DNA of 64,000 nucleotides from Methanocorpusculum petauri (lineage in GTDB: Archaea; Halobacteriota; Methanomicrobia; Methanomicrobiales; Methanocorpusculaceae): the NCBI RefSeq assembly GCF_026891975.1, contig NZ_JAPTGB010000001.1, positions 96,937 to 160,936 of the forward strand, in the 5' to 3' direction. The notes beneath the pieces are model-generated. The model was not told the origin of the DNA. It did no database searches and was given only the letters and a program-made list of their open reading frames with translations. The position numbers and the translations under genes are program-made. How positions within the stretch are numbered: the stretch's first letter is position 1; every line of letters starts with the position of its first letter. Shown piece by piece: positions 27,353 through 35,504 of this stretch.

Positions 27353-27679
27353 TCATACGACAGCCTCTGCCGGTATCATCTCCGGTTCAATCAGGATACG
27401 GAAGTACGGTTTCATACCGTTGAGGGAAACCAGGTCAACCTTTCGCCCGAAAAGATCTTCCAGATAGGAAACAAGTTCCATGCAGGTAAACATCCCTGCC
27501 CCGCTTCCTTCCCGGAATGCGTAGAATATGTCAATGTCGCTTTCTGCGGTATCTTCCCCACGGCTGACCGAACCGAATACGCCGATTGTCTCAACGGAGA
27601 AACGTTTCTCAAGCTCCGGAAGATTTCGCGAGAGTTTTTTGAGGACGTCCTCTTTTATAGAGATGTATTCGTGCGGCAT
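27353..27679 (-). CDS. MntA-like minimal nucleotidyltransferase (antitoxin)
   Basis: A 108-residue nucleotidyltransferase. The core GVFGSVSRGEDTAESDIDI has the GS-x10-DxD metal and nucleotide motif; a further acidic residue follows in KVDLVS. In MntA/HepT modules this enzyme AMPylates the HEPN toxin to silence it. Here the partner survives only as a 36-codon tail, and the antitoxin's own C terminus (EMIPAEAVV) is probably altered at the deletion joint. It neighbours a type ISP system, a normal defence-island setting. Confidence 0.85.
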   Translation of the reverse strand: MPHEYISIKEDVLKKLSRNLPELEKRFSVETIGVFGSVSRGEDTAESDIDIFYAFREGSGAGMFTCMELVSYLEDLFGRKVDLVSLNGMKPYFRILIEPEMIPAEAVV

Positions 27680-27842
27680 GTCACTATGATATAATAGGGT
27701 TTTTTTGATTATCTATTTTTGGGAGGGGAAAAAACAGGAACAGAAGTTGACACATCTGAAAAATCATCTGCCAAAAAAAGCTCAGTACAAAGTGAACAAA
27801 AGGGGGAACATCAAATTTTTTTCACTCCGTACTGAACTATTC

Positions 27843-28409
27843 TCAGACCTCCTGCTCCCGGAACACCTGCCCCTCAAACACAAACACACTGCACGAACTC
27901 TCCCGCCACGCAGACGGCGGAAGACCCGCCTTAATACACGTCTGACTGAGGAACTCTGACGGCGTCCACCCGTATTCCGTTGCCACCTGCGGCAGCAAAA
28001 GCCCGCTGCGGCTCCCGGCCTTCACAATCAGCCCGTGACGACCCACCTCCACATGCTGCCAGCGTTCCGCAGGAGGACAGATCAGCGCCTCGGGCGGCGT
28101 AAGAACCGTCACCTCCAGCAAAATATCCGCAAGCTCCCCAGACTCAACCGGCCGAAAACGCGGATCCCGGACCGCCGCAGAAACCGCCGCATCCTCCAGA
28201 GCCTCCGAAAGCGGCATCACCGGATACGGAATCCCGATACAGCCCCGCAACTCCCCGAACTCCGTCAGCGTCACAAACACCCCGCGGGGATGTGCAAACG
28301 CCGGAGGATACACGATCTCCGCAACCGGCTTACGCCGCACCACCGCCTCCACCAGCTCTCTCGCCCGGGCAACCGCAAACGCCCCGTCCGCATCCGTCAG
28401 CAGAATCAT
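27843..28409 (-). CDS. AMMECR1 domain protein
   Basis: A 188-residue member of the AMMECR1/TIGR00296 family, widely conserved in archaea and eukaryotes but without an established biochemical role. The signature LRGCIG is at about residues 54-59, followed by the typical EALEDAAVSAAVRDPRFRP and the C-terminal LPQVATEYGW. It is cytosolic, one domain and full length. It lies 25 bp beyond the 5'-nucleotidase gene on the same strand and may be co-transcribed. Confidence 0.9.
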   Translation of the reverse strand: MILLTDADGAFAVARARELVEAVVRRKPVAEIVYPPAFAHPRGVFVTLTEFGELRGCIGIPYPVMPLSEALEDAAVSAAVRDPRFRPVESGELADILLEVTVLTPPEALICPPAERWQHVEVGRHGLIVKAGSRSGLLLPQVATEYGWTPSEFLSQTCIKAGLPPSAWRESSCSVFVFEGQVFREQEV

Positions 28410-28434
28410 GATACTCTATTGGCGGGACAACGTA

Positions 28435-30006
28435 TCAAATCTCTTCTTCCACAATCCTCGCCGGAACCGCATAGGTGAAACTTCCCCCGCCCGCCTCCGT
28501 CAGAACCGTCAGATACTCCGCAAACACCACCGCGTCCACTGTCGTCTCCTCGATCGGATGTTTCCCGGCAAACACCTCATACCCCTCCGCACCCGAAGCA
28601 ACATAACTGTTCGTCGCAAACACCAGTTCAGTCGTGGTATCATTGCGGTCAAGTACGCCCCCGCCATCCGCAAGCTCCACCGAAACAACCCGGTTTTGCG
28701 GCACGGCCTCCGCATCAATCGTCATCCGTATCCCCGCGACCTGCAAAAACCTCCCGTCCGCACCCGGCAGACCGGAAACCCCGTTCTCCAGAGCCGCATA
28801 CAACTCTGCCGGCGTAATGCCAAGCAGCGTCACCATATTCCCGAACGGCAGCACCGTATACGCATCGCCCAGCGTCAGATCTCCCGCCGGAAGATTCTCC
28901 CGCACCCCGCCGCCATTCACTGCTGCAACAATCGGCAGTCCGTCCCGCTCAGTTCCCGCAAGTGTCTTTTTCGCATACCACCGCATCGAATCTGCGACCA
29001 GATCGCCGAGCGGCATCTCCTGCATCCGGACAAGCCGCGTCCCGTTCTCGGCATTCGCCGCAAGCGGCGTTGCCGAGTTGCCGATAACCCGCTCATACCC
29101 TTCCCCGGACATATCCGACAGATTCGCATACAGTGCCGCGTATGCCGGATCCGCAGTCCCGTTCCGGAGATCCGCCACAGGAATCAGCGACGTCTCAATC
29201 GAATGGCCGTCCGCGGTAAACGTAATATTGATCCGTCCGAGATTCTGGAAAAATGCGCCGGTCTGCACAATCGTCGTATTTCCTACCGTATCCTGAATCA
29301 CCGTATGACTGTGACCGTCGATGATCAGATCAATCTCCGGCACCGCCGCCGCAAGATCATACGAAGTCGGCGACGAAGAAGGGTCGTTACCGATATGCAC
29401 CAGAGCCACAATCAGATCCGCATCCTTCTCCGCAAGACGAGCGGTCTGGTTCTTTGCAGCGCTTATCTCATCCGTACAGATAAACTGCGAGTACGGGCCG
29501 CTTGTCTCGGTCGTCGTAATACCAAAGAAACCGATCCGCTTCCCGCCGGTCTCGATGATGAGATTTCCGTCGTTTCCAAGCAGTGCCGTGCCGTTCGGAT
29601 AGATCGTGTTCGCCGAAAGAACCGGGAACTCCGCAAGCCCGGCGAGTTCTCTGGCATGGCCTGCCCCTTTATCGAACTCATGGTTTCCCAGCGTCATCAC
29701 ATCATACTCCGCAGCGTTCATCAGGGTCATGATTGCCGTGCCGTTTGTGGCGGTGGCAAGAAGCGTTCCCTGGGTGGCATCGCCCGCACTCACCAGCAGA
29801 GCGTTGGGTGTGGCGTCGCGGAGCGGAATGGTATAGGCAAGGTCTTCGAGATGACCGTGCATGTCGTTTGTGTGGTAGATGGTGATCGTTACCTCCGCGT
29901 CCCCGGCAGTTCCCAGAGTTATGACGAGGAAACCTGCAAGAAGGAGTACGGCTGCAAGAACAACTGCGAGATACGTCCGGTATTTCTGGTTCATTGATAT
30001 TCTCAT
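28435..30006 (-). CDS. Membrane-anchored 5'-nucleotidase / metallophosphoesterase
   Basis: A 523-residue enzyme of the 5'-nucleotidase/2',3'-cyclic phosphodiesterase family, predicted outside the membrane. An N-terminal TM helix (AVVLAAVLLLAGFLVITLG) is followed by the metallophosphatase domain: YHTNDMHGHLED, SAGDATQGTL, LGNHEFDKG and DLIIDGHSHTVI. The C-terminal nucleotide-binding domain shows NGGGVRENLPAGDLT and VLPFGNMV. It would hydrolyse extracellular nucleotides for phosphate or nucleoside uptake. The start is placed at 30006 or 29994, because the longer upstream frame overlaps the RNase P RNA gene. Confidence 0.9.
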   Translation of the reverse strand: MRISMNQKYRTYLAVVLAAVLLLAGFLVITLGTAGDAEVTITIYHTNDMHGHLEDLAYTIPLRDATPNALLVSAGDATQGTLLATATNGTAIMTLMNAAEYDVMTLGNHEFDKGAGHARELAGLAEFPVLSANTIYPNGTALLGNDGNLIIETGGKRIGFFGITTTETSGPYSQFICTDEISAAKNQTARLAEKDADLIVALVHIGNDPSSSPTSYDLAAAVPEIDLIIDGHSHTVIQDTVGNTTIVQTGAFFQNLGRINITFTADGHSIETSLIPVADLRNGTADPAYAALYANLSDMSGEGYERVIGNSATPLAANAENGTRLVRMQEMPLGDLVADSMRWYAKKTLAGTERDGLPIVAAVNGGGVRENLPAGDLTLGDAYTVLPFGNMVTLLGITPAELYAALENGVSGLPGADGRFLQVAGIRMTIDAEAVPQNRVVSVELADGGGVLDRNDTTTELVFATNSYVASGAEGYEVFAGKHPIEETTVDAVVFAEYLTVLTEAGGGSFTYAVPARIVEEEI

Positions 30007-30068
30007 TGTTTTCTCTGTACGGGAGAGGAGATATACTGTTCTGTCATCATCTTGATAACCCCCTGACA

Positions 30069-30078
30069 CTAATATAAC
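30069..30078 (+). promoter_or_regulatory. AT-rich element upstream of RNase P RNA
   Basis: CTAATATAAC lies directly before the RNA. It resembles a TATA box but is closer than the usual 25 bases to the mapped P1 stem, so either the primary 5' end is longer or the real box is AGATATAC near 30031. Confidence 0.35.
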
Positions 30079-30082
30079 AGGT

Positions 30083-30404
30083 ACGTGAGAGGGAGCATGC
30101 GGCCGACGGTGATCATTACGGGATCGCTGAGGAAAGTCCTCCCACCATTCAGGTAACGCAGCCGTGTGCAAGCACGGGTGGCGAGAGTCACGGCTCTGGA
30201 ACAGAAACGACACGTCCTCCGGGGAGCAATGAGACGGAACCTAACCCGTCGAGCGCTGATCCGGGGGGATCGATGGAACGGCGAATCCCTGCGGGTGCAA
30301 GTCGAAACAGGATCTGCGTGCGGCGCCTGAACGCCATGATCCGGGTACGACGCTAAGCCGAATGCCGCAACGAACAGGAGGAGGCTTACTACTCCGACTC
30401 ACGT
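30083..30404 (+). ncRNA. rnpB: RNase P RNA
   Basis: The catalytic RNA that matures tRNA 5' ends. Conserved regions are clear: GAGGAAAGTCCTCCC at 30129-30143 (CR-I), CAGAAACGACACG near 30199, GGTGCAAGTCG near 30294, and the 3' block CGAACAGGAGGAGGCTTAC at 30371-30389. The ends pair as P1: ACGTGAG at 30083-30089 with CTCACGT at 30398-30404. A T-run follows immediately (30404-30408). Ends are set from P1 pairing and could shift by a few bases. Confidence 0.93.
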
Positions 30405-30408
30405 TTTT
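30403..30408 (+). terminator. T-run terminator of RNase P RNA
   Basis: CGTTTTTC directly follows P1 of the RNA; a typical archaeal terminator. Confidence 0.5.
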
Positions 30409-30445
30409 CGCTGATGTTTTTCATGGATGTGGTGGTGATATATAG

Positions 30446-31138
30446 ATGGCAGATACCTCAAAACTTGGAACAATTCTTATTCTTGCAGTGATCTGTGTGG
30501 GAGTACTGCTTGTTGTCTCGTCAGGAATTTCTGCGTGGCAGAACTATCAGAGTATTGCAGAACCGGATACCCCAGCTGTTGTCCCCACGTCGGTTTCAAC
30601 GCCCGAAGTTCCGGCGACTGCCACTGCAACCGCAACCGGTTCAGATCGAACAACACCTGCCTCAACAACTGCTGCAACCGTCAGCACGCCGGTTTCTCCG
30701 GCGACAACACCTGCATCCCCTGCGGCAACGACCGTTTCTTCTCCGGTTGTGACCACTCCTGTATCCACTCCTGCCGCAACTGCCGCACCACCCCTGTCTG
30801 CTCCTGCGGCGGACGATCCCATTCTCGGCACCTGGACGGGCACGAAGTCCGTCTCACTGTTCTTCGTCTCGGCGAACGGGCAGGGAACCGTGACCTTCCG
30901 CGACGATTTTACCGGTGATCTCTCCGGCGCGGTGCACGGTGCAGGCATGGACGAGACGTTTGCGAGCGGGTTCGTCTGGACGAACAACGACGGCGGCAGC
31001 TACACGGGCAGTATCGGAACCGAGTCGATGGGGTTTACGCTTGCGGGAGATACACTTACGATGACGATCAATCCGAAAAAACTCGGGCTGAATGCGATGC
31101 TGGATATGGATATTCCGGTTGAGATGCACCGCGTCTGA
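30446..31138 (+). CDS. Membrane-anchored protein with Thr/Pro linker and lipocalin-like domain, copy 1
   Basis: A 230-residue protein: TM helix (residues 7-29), a Thr/Ala/Pro-rich linker (about 40-125) likely O-glycosylated and extended, then a ~100-residue beta-rich domain starting DPILGTWTGTKSVSLFF and ending PVEMHRV. That pattern resembles small lipocalin-like domains, but no ligand motif is seen. The last ~350 bp and 3' flank are repeated 776 bp downstream in 31342-31914. Function unknown. Confidence 0.85.
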   Translation: MADTSKLGTILILAVICVGVLLVVSSGISAWQNYQSIAEPDTPAVVPTSVSTPEVPATATATATGSDRTTPASTTAATVSTPVSPATTPASPAATTVSSPVVTTPVSTPAATAAPPLSAPAADDPILGTWTGTKSVSLFFVSANGQGTVTFRDDFTGDLSGAVHGAGMDETFASGFVWTNNDGGSYTGSIGTESMGFTLAGDTLTMTINPKKLGLNAMLDMDIPVEMHRV

Positions 31139-31149
31139 ATCCGGATGAT

Positions 31150-31157
31150 CTCTTTTT
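31150..31157 (+). terminator. T-run after copy 1
   Basis: CTTTTTTTG begins 12 bases after the stop; the same run follows copy 2 at 31926-31933. Confidence 0.4.
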
Positions 31158-31217
31158 TTGTCTCCCAACCGGTTTTGTCCTGCATTTATCTGTTGGGAAT
31201 CTCTGTTTTTCGGAATA

Positions 31218-31238
31218 GTGTCAGTCTGTGTTCAACAC
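31218..31238 (+). promoter_or_regulatory. TGTCAGTCTG motif, copy 1
   Basis: TGTCAGTCTGTGTTCAACAC. The motif recurs at 31994-32014, 32876-32897 (variant) and 36550-36569 (variant), each about 40-125 bp before the start of a small protein gene. Its function is unproven; it could be a regulator-binding site or a leader element. Confidence 0.4.
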
Positions 31239-31341
31239 GTTGATTATTTTTTGTCCGAAAAACACTACACGTTATCTGCATGATTGCAGGCCAATCACCC
31301 ATTTGCAAAAAAAAACGGAAAATGGCATTTCAGGAAAAATT

Positions 31342-31914
31342 ATGAAGAGATTAATTCCAAATGAAAGAGTTTCGGTTTTGAAACCGCTTTTCTGTATTGG
31401 GCTGGTATTTCTAATTCTCATCGTGGGATGCGGGACGGTTACAGCAGTAAGTAGCGGAAAACCGGATACCCCAGCCGTTGTCCCCACGTTGGTTTCAACG
31501 CCCGAAGTTCCGGTAACTGCCACGGCGATCGCAACCGGTTCAGATCGAACGACACCTGCCGCACCACCCCTGTCTGCTCCTGCGGCGGACGATCCCATTC
31601 TCGGCACCTGGACGGGCACGAAGTCCGTCTCACTGTTCTTCGTCTCGGCGAACGGGCAGGGAACCGTGACCTTCCGCGACGATTTTACCGGTGATCTCTC
31701 CGGCGCGGTGCACGGTGCAGGCATGGACGAGACGTTTGCGAGCGGGTTCGTCTGGACGAACAACGACGGCGGCAGCTACACGGGCAGTATCGGAACCGAG
31801 TCGATGGGGTTTACGCTTGCGGGAGATACACTTACGATGACGATCAATCCGAAAAAACTCGGGCTGAATGCGATGCTGGATATGGATATTCCGGTTGAGA
31901 TGCACCGCGTCTGA
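31342..31914 (+). CDS. Lipoprotein with Thr/Pro linker and lipocalin-like domain, copy 2
   Basis: A 190-residue protein. Its last ~110 residues are the same as those of 30446-31138. The N terminus differs: MKRLIPNERVSV, a hydrophobic run and a lipobox LIVGC, so it is predicted to be lipidated rather than TM-anchored. The linker is shortened by about 40 residues relative to copy 1. The start 31342 is chosen because the longer frame from 31228 runs through the promoter repeat. It arose by the 776-bp duplication. Confidence 0.82.
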   Translation: MKRLIPNERVSVLKPLFCIGLVFLILIVGCGTVTAVSSGKPDTPAVVPTLVSTPEVPVTATAIATGSDRTTPAAPPLSAPAADDPILGTWTGTKSVSLFFVSANGQGTVTFRDDFTGDLSGAVHGAGMDETFASGFVWTNNDGGSYTGSIGTESMGFTLAGDTLTMTINPKKLGLNAMLDMDIPVEMHRV

Positions 31915-31993
31915 ATCCGGATGATCTCTTTTTTTGTCTCCCAACCGGTTTTGTCCTGCATTTATCTGTTGGGAATCTCTGTTTTTCGGAATA

Positions 31994-32014
31994 GTGTCAG
32001 TCTGTGTTCAACAC
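31994..32014 (+). promoter_or_regulatory. TGTCAGTCTG motif, copy 2
   Basis: Identical to the 31218 copy because it lies in the duplicated unit. Confidence 0.4.
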
Positions 32015-32196
32015 GTTGATTATTTTTTGTCCGAAAAACACTACACGTTATCTGCATGATTGCAGGCCAATCACCCATTTGCAAAAAAACGGAAAATGGC
32101 ATTTCAGGAAAAATTATGAAGAGATTAACTCCAAACGAAAGAGTTTCGGTTTTTTTGGAATTAACTGGAATATTAAACAAAAGAGGTGACACGAAA

Positions 32197-32712
32197 ATGA
32201 AAAAACTATCGCAAGTAACCACACTCCTCGCGTTGATTGTGATGTTGATCGCAATTCCACCAGCAGCAGCAGATAATGCAGTATGGATAAAAGTCCTCAA
32301 TGGCACTACAGAGTTTCAGTACGTGCCGAGCAATGATTTTAGTCTGCAGGGATACTACTTTGTACCAACAAACAATCCCGATCGCCAGAAAAATCCAATG
32401 TTCAGGTTTTGGCCGGGCGATTCCGGAGTAGGACGTGTATACTCGCTGGTAAACGAACGCATCCTAAAAGAGGATATCCTGTCCAATAGATCCCTTACCG
32501 TATACGGGTACGGCATCGCAAAAACTGGCAGATATGCCGGTAAAACACTTGTTGCGCAATTAAACTCATCGGTTGTTATCCATCAGAATGATACGTTTTC
32601 TGTTGCGGCAAGTGTGTACAATACCAATCAGCTTGCCTGTGTTGTCACACAGAACAACATGACACCCAGTACTGCGTATTCGTTAGATAATTTCACGATG
32701 GCACCAACGTAA
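32197..32712 (+). CDS. Secreted hypothetical protein
   Basis: A 171-residue protein. A signal peptide (MKKLSQ, hydrophobic run, ending PAAADNAVW) has a good GAGGTGA nine bases before the ATG. An upstream stub (MKRLTPNERVSV from 32116) is the tail of the duplicated segment and is not the start. The mature part has MFRFWPGDSG and YGYGIAKTGRYAGK, suggesting a beta-rich fold. A DUF4198-like or carbohydrate-binding role cannot be judged. Function unknown. Confidence 0.82.
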   Translation: MKKLSQVTTLLALIVMLIAIPPAAADNAVWIKVLNGTTEFQYVPSNDFSLQGYYFVPTNNPDRQKNPMFRFWPGDSGVGRVYSLVNERILKEDILSNRSLTVYGYGIAKTGRYAGKTLVAQLNSSVVIHQNDTFSVAASVYNTNQLACVVTQNNMTPSTAYSLDNFTMAPT

Positions 32713-32875
32713 CGTTTCAACGTCTGACAATCACTCTGATTACACCGTCCCTCTCCAAGGAGTAACTTGCCTCTCGCATTCCTCATGTTCGCCTCTGTTC
32801 GTGATGGTTCTGCGTCATCATGTGACGAGTGAAACAGGGATGTACACAACGCTGTTTCCGGTGTTTTCCAATTGG

Positions 32876-32897
32876 GTGTCAGTTTGTGTTCAATGAC
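32876..32897 (+). promoter_or_regulatory. TGTCAGTTTG motif, copy 3
   Basis: GTGTCAGTTTGTGTTCAATG, a variant of the motif above, 80 bp before the 32976 start. Confidence 0.35.
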
Positions 32898-32975
32898 TTT
32901 AACATTGTTTAATGAGATTAGTATTATACAACAGAATAGATCTGGTAGTATTTGTTTTTCGGAGATGAAGAAGAA

Positions 32976-34154
32976 ATGAACCATATTCTTTGCAGTGTCG
33001 TCTTGATCTTATTTTTGTCATATGTTGCTGTGTGTCCAGTTGCAGCTTCCAACGGCGTCAACGACAATATCGAAAAGGCCGATGTTGAGAAGGAGCTGCT
33101 GAGGTGTGCCAATGTGTTTGGAGATGACGGTCATCTCAAAAACCCTGGCATACTGCGGGCTGAGTTTATGGTTGCGTGGCATCATCTCGTGCAATATGTG
33201 GGTAACCATTATGATATGAACACTGTAGAAGGAAGAATGGGATATATGGAATATATGGCAGATAAAGAAAGAGTTGTGTACTCTATTCGAGACAAGATTG
33301 TCTCACTGGATATCTTATATTCCAAGAACCCAGAGGCCTACCAATCGATTGTAAAAGAAAACATTTCCTCGTATATGGCTCTTTCTAACGAATTGTTCGT
33401 GAAAGACCCGGAACTTACTACAATTTATGAGATGGAGTTGTCTCAATCTTATGATGCAGCAAGAAAGTTAAATGATGCTTGTGCGGTATTCGGATCTCAC
33501 TGTAACACGGATGACTACCAGATGCTCGGCACTGATCTCAAAAACGTAGCCAACAGCTTATCTATTAGTGAGGGATTGGCGTTGACACGATTTGAACCGT
33601 CTCGCAATAACTACCCCGCGGAGGAAAAATTGGGAGTTCCTCTCAACCAGCGCCTTAAAACCGTGTATAACCCATTTACCGAGAGATCCGAGGTTGTTAC
33701 TTACAACACATCTAAAGAGGTATGGACGAAAGATGAAACTGAAAGATACACTGAGTTACAGTACAAGATCGAGCGAGCTCACACGGAGTATGTTCAGGAC
33801 TTATCATTTGAGATGGCAACAATAGTCATCGCTGCAAATATTCTTTTTTATACTGTCGGATGGATTATATTCAGCCCGAGAACCACATTTGTGGGCAAGT
33901 TTGAATACGATATACTGGGAAAGAGCTTCGGCGAAGTTACCCGTCTTACAAAATATGAGGTGCAGCTGGCACTAGTTATTGTACTGGTACTTATTGCAAT
34001 CGCGTGTGCTGCTCTCGCAGGTGCGATTTACGGGTTAGTAAACACCATCGAGAAACATAAGGAGGAGATCAAAGATATTGAAGAGATGAAAAAGATGGTT
34101 AAAGAACACGGATTTACCGTTCCAGACGGAACTGATGCTAGCGTGTGGGTGTAA
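32976..34154 (+). CDS. Membrane protein with signal peptide and two C-terminal TM helices
   Basis: A 392-residue protein, not recognised. A signal peptide (MNHILCSVVLILFLSYVAV ... AAS) precedes a ~250-residue largely helical extracellular part. Two TM helices follow near residues 285-305 (VIAANILFYTVGWIIF) and 335-360 (LALVIVLVLIAIACAALA), then a charged cytosolic tail (KHKEEIKDIEEMKKMVKEH). GGAG lies 11 bases before the ATG. The stop-to-next-gene interval is long. Function unknown; the topology suggests a sensor or stalk protein. Confidence 0.8.
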   Translation: MNHILCSVVLILFLSYVAVCPVAASNGVNDNIEKADVEKELLRCANVFGDDGHLKNPGILRAEFMVAWHHLVQYVGNHYDMNTVEGRMGYMEYMADKERVVYSIRDKIVSLDILYSKNPEAYQSIVKENISSYMALSNELFVKDPELTTIYEMELSQSYDAARKLNDACAVFGSHCNTDDYQMLGTDLKNVANSLSISEGLALTRFEPSRNNYPAEEKLGVPLNQRLKTVYNPFTERSEVVTYNTSKEVWTKDETERYTELQYKIERAHTEYVQDLSFEMATIVIAANILFYTVGWIIFSPRTTFVGKFEYDILGKSFGEVTRLTKYEVQLALVIVLVLIAIACAALAGAIYGLVNTIEKHKEEIKDIEEMKKMVKEHGFTVPDGTDASVWV

Positions 34155-34525
34155 TACCCATGCAACCACCACACCAGCAATCTCACGGGCTTTTCGCGGA
34201 GTTCTCTTCAACCGTCCCGCAGTCGCCGGCCTTATCGACACCACGCCCCTCTGCCCCGGCTGTGAATGTGCCCTCCTAACAACAGGATGCCATCAACAGC
34301 CTGCGCTGCGGCTGCCGGCGTGGGCAGGATCCTCTTGGGTCATTCCTGTAGAAACAACACTGGAAAACTTCAGTATTGCTACGTCCAGCATGCAACAAAA
34401 AATCAAAGACTCTCGAGCAACGCAATTTGAATCCGATCATATGGTATGAACACGTCTGGACATTTACTCAACGCCCTCCCGACTGATACCTTAATAACTC
34501 CCCAGAGTAGATGGTAGTAGGAATC
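34155..34525. other. Intergenic region, nothing supported
   Basis: A 104-codon frame (34135-34449) has mixed composition, no start context and no recognisable motif apart from CPGCEC; I do not call it. No hairpin or repeat stands out. Confidence 0.4.
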
Positions 34526-35008
34526 ATGAGCACATTTGAGTGTACGCAGTGCGGTCTGTGCTGTCTTGGGATCGGCGAGATAGTGCGGATGGATCGCCAG
34601 ATCTCGAAGTACGGGTTTTACGTAAAGAACGAAGTGGTGGGCGAGACAAAAGCGGTTCTTATCACGCCCGAGTACCGCGACCTCTTCGACACCGACCACT
34701 CCATTCAGGAAGAACATACCTCTGCCTGCTTCTTCGTCCGCAAACGGCCTGACGGCAAATATGTCTGTACCATTCATCCCGGGCGGCTGTTCATCTGCAA
34801 GGACTATCACTGCTGTGCGGCACGCATCAGCAAAAACGGCGAGGAGGTGGGCCGCGTGAAAGGAAAGCTCTCTCTGGTGACCAGTGATGAGACGCTCAAA
34901 GAGATCTGGCGGGAAGGCGTGCAAAAACAACCGGCAATGTCCCGTGAAGAAATTACCGCCCTCCTCCGCGGTCAGGGATACTCGGTTCTGTTCTATGACG
35001 GAGAATGA
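34526..35008 (+). CDS. YkgJ-like CxxCxxCC zinc/iron-chelating protein
   Basis: A 160-residue cytosolic protein of the YkgJ/UPF0153 family. The N-terminal FECTQCGLCC (residues 4-13) is the family signature; further cysteines follow in TSACFF, VCTIHPGRLFICKDYHCC. Together they would bind a metal cluster. In methanogens such proteins are common, but their substrates are not known. Its 3' end overlaps the next gene by 14 bp. The start is taken at MSTFEC, because the first ATG five codons earlier has no better context. Confidence 0.85.
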   Translation: MSTFECTQCGLCCLGIGEIVRMDRQISKYGFYVKNEVVGETKAVLITPEYRDLFDTDHSIQEEHTSACFFVRKRPDGKYVCTIHPGRLFICKDYHCCAARISKNGEEVGRVKGKLSLVTSDETLKEIWREGVQKQPAMSREEITALLRGQGYSVLFYDGE

Positions 35009-35252
35009 ACTTCCGGTTACGGACGGACATCTGCGATGTACGGACGGGCGGAGGGTGACGCCGGAAAAATGCCGGTTCTGTATGCATTCCCGTTATTTTG
35101 TGATCGATGGTGTTGCGGAACGGTCGCCCGCTCTTGCATTCTGTCTGCGGGAACGCGTGTGCAAAGAGGTTGCGTTTTCCCGGGCAACGGCCGTCGGCTG
35201 TGCGGAGACCCGCGGCGACGGGTATGCGAGTGTGGGCAATATCCTGTCGTAA
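34995..35252 (+). CDS. Small cysteine-rich protein
   Basis: An 85-residue protein whose ATG lies inside the end of the CxxCxxCC gene (TCTATGACGGAG), giving a 14-bp overlap in another frame. It has CTDG, CRFC, AFCLRERVC and GCAE, enough for one zinc or Fe-S site. The overlap suggests coupled expression with 34526-35008 and a related role. It has no known family. Confidence 0.6.
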   Translation: MTENELPVTDGHLRCTDGRRVTPEKCRFCMHSRYFVIDGVAERSPALAFCLRERVCKEVAFSRATAVGCAETRGDGYASVGNILS

Positions 35253-35361
35253 ATCGGGAGGAGACCTCTCGGCATTCCGTTTTTCTAAAAAAATCTTCCG
35301 GAGGGTTTTCCTCCGCTCCGGAAGTATCTCTTGTCCGTTGTCCTGCAGTCGTACGCAGAAC

Positions 35362-35484
35362 TCACTGGAGAAACACACCAACGAAAATACTCATGAGAAT
35401 CATCATGACAAAAATGGCAAGGATTCCTTCAGATGAGAAGAAGTTTTCGAGTTCTCCGTCGATGAGTATGGACTGTTTTTTCAT
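35362..35484 (-). CDS. 40-residue membrane protein downstream of the aldolase
   Basis: A short frame, MKKQSILIDGELENFFSSEG, followed by a TM helix (ILAIFVMMILMSIFVGVFL) and stop. It lies 20 bp after the aldolase stop on the same strand, so it is likely the last gene of that transcript. The clean N-terminal polar segment and single helix look like a genuine microprotein; no family is recognised. Confidence 0.5.
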   Translation of the reverse strand: MKKQSILIDGELENFFSSEGILAIFVMMILMSIFVGVFLQ

Positions 35485-35504
35485 GGTTCTGATATCCAAA
35501 TACA

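Larger units (their letters stand above)
30785..32145 (+). repeat. Tandem segmental duplication, period 776 bp
   Basis: Bases 30785-31370 and 31561-32144 are almost identical over about 585 bp, from the linker of the lipocalin-like genes through their 3' ends and the leader MKRLxPNERVSV of the next gene. The A-run near 31305 has nine A in copy 1 and seven in copy 2, shifting the offset to 774 after it. The unit includes the downstream promoter region, so each duplication also moves a promoter. Confidence 0.9.

Noticed and set aside
28408..29997. 529-codon + strand open frame
   Set aside because: Opposite-strand shadow of the 5'-nucleotidase gene; Arg/His/Pro-rich and without domains.
30007..30213. 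N-terminal extension of the 5'-nucleotidase
   Set aside because: The extension would run through RNase P RNA; the TM helix begins soon after 30006.
34135..34449. 104-codon frame with CPGCEC
   Set aside because: Begins inside the preceding gene, no ribosome binding site, and only one short cysteine group.
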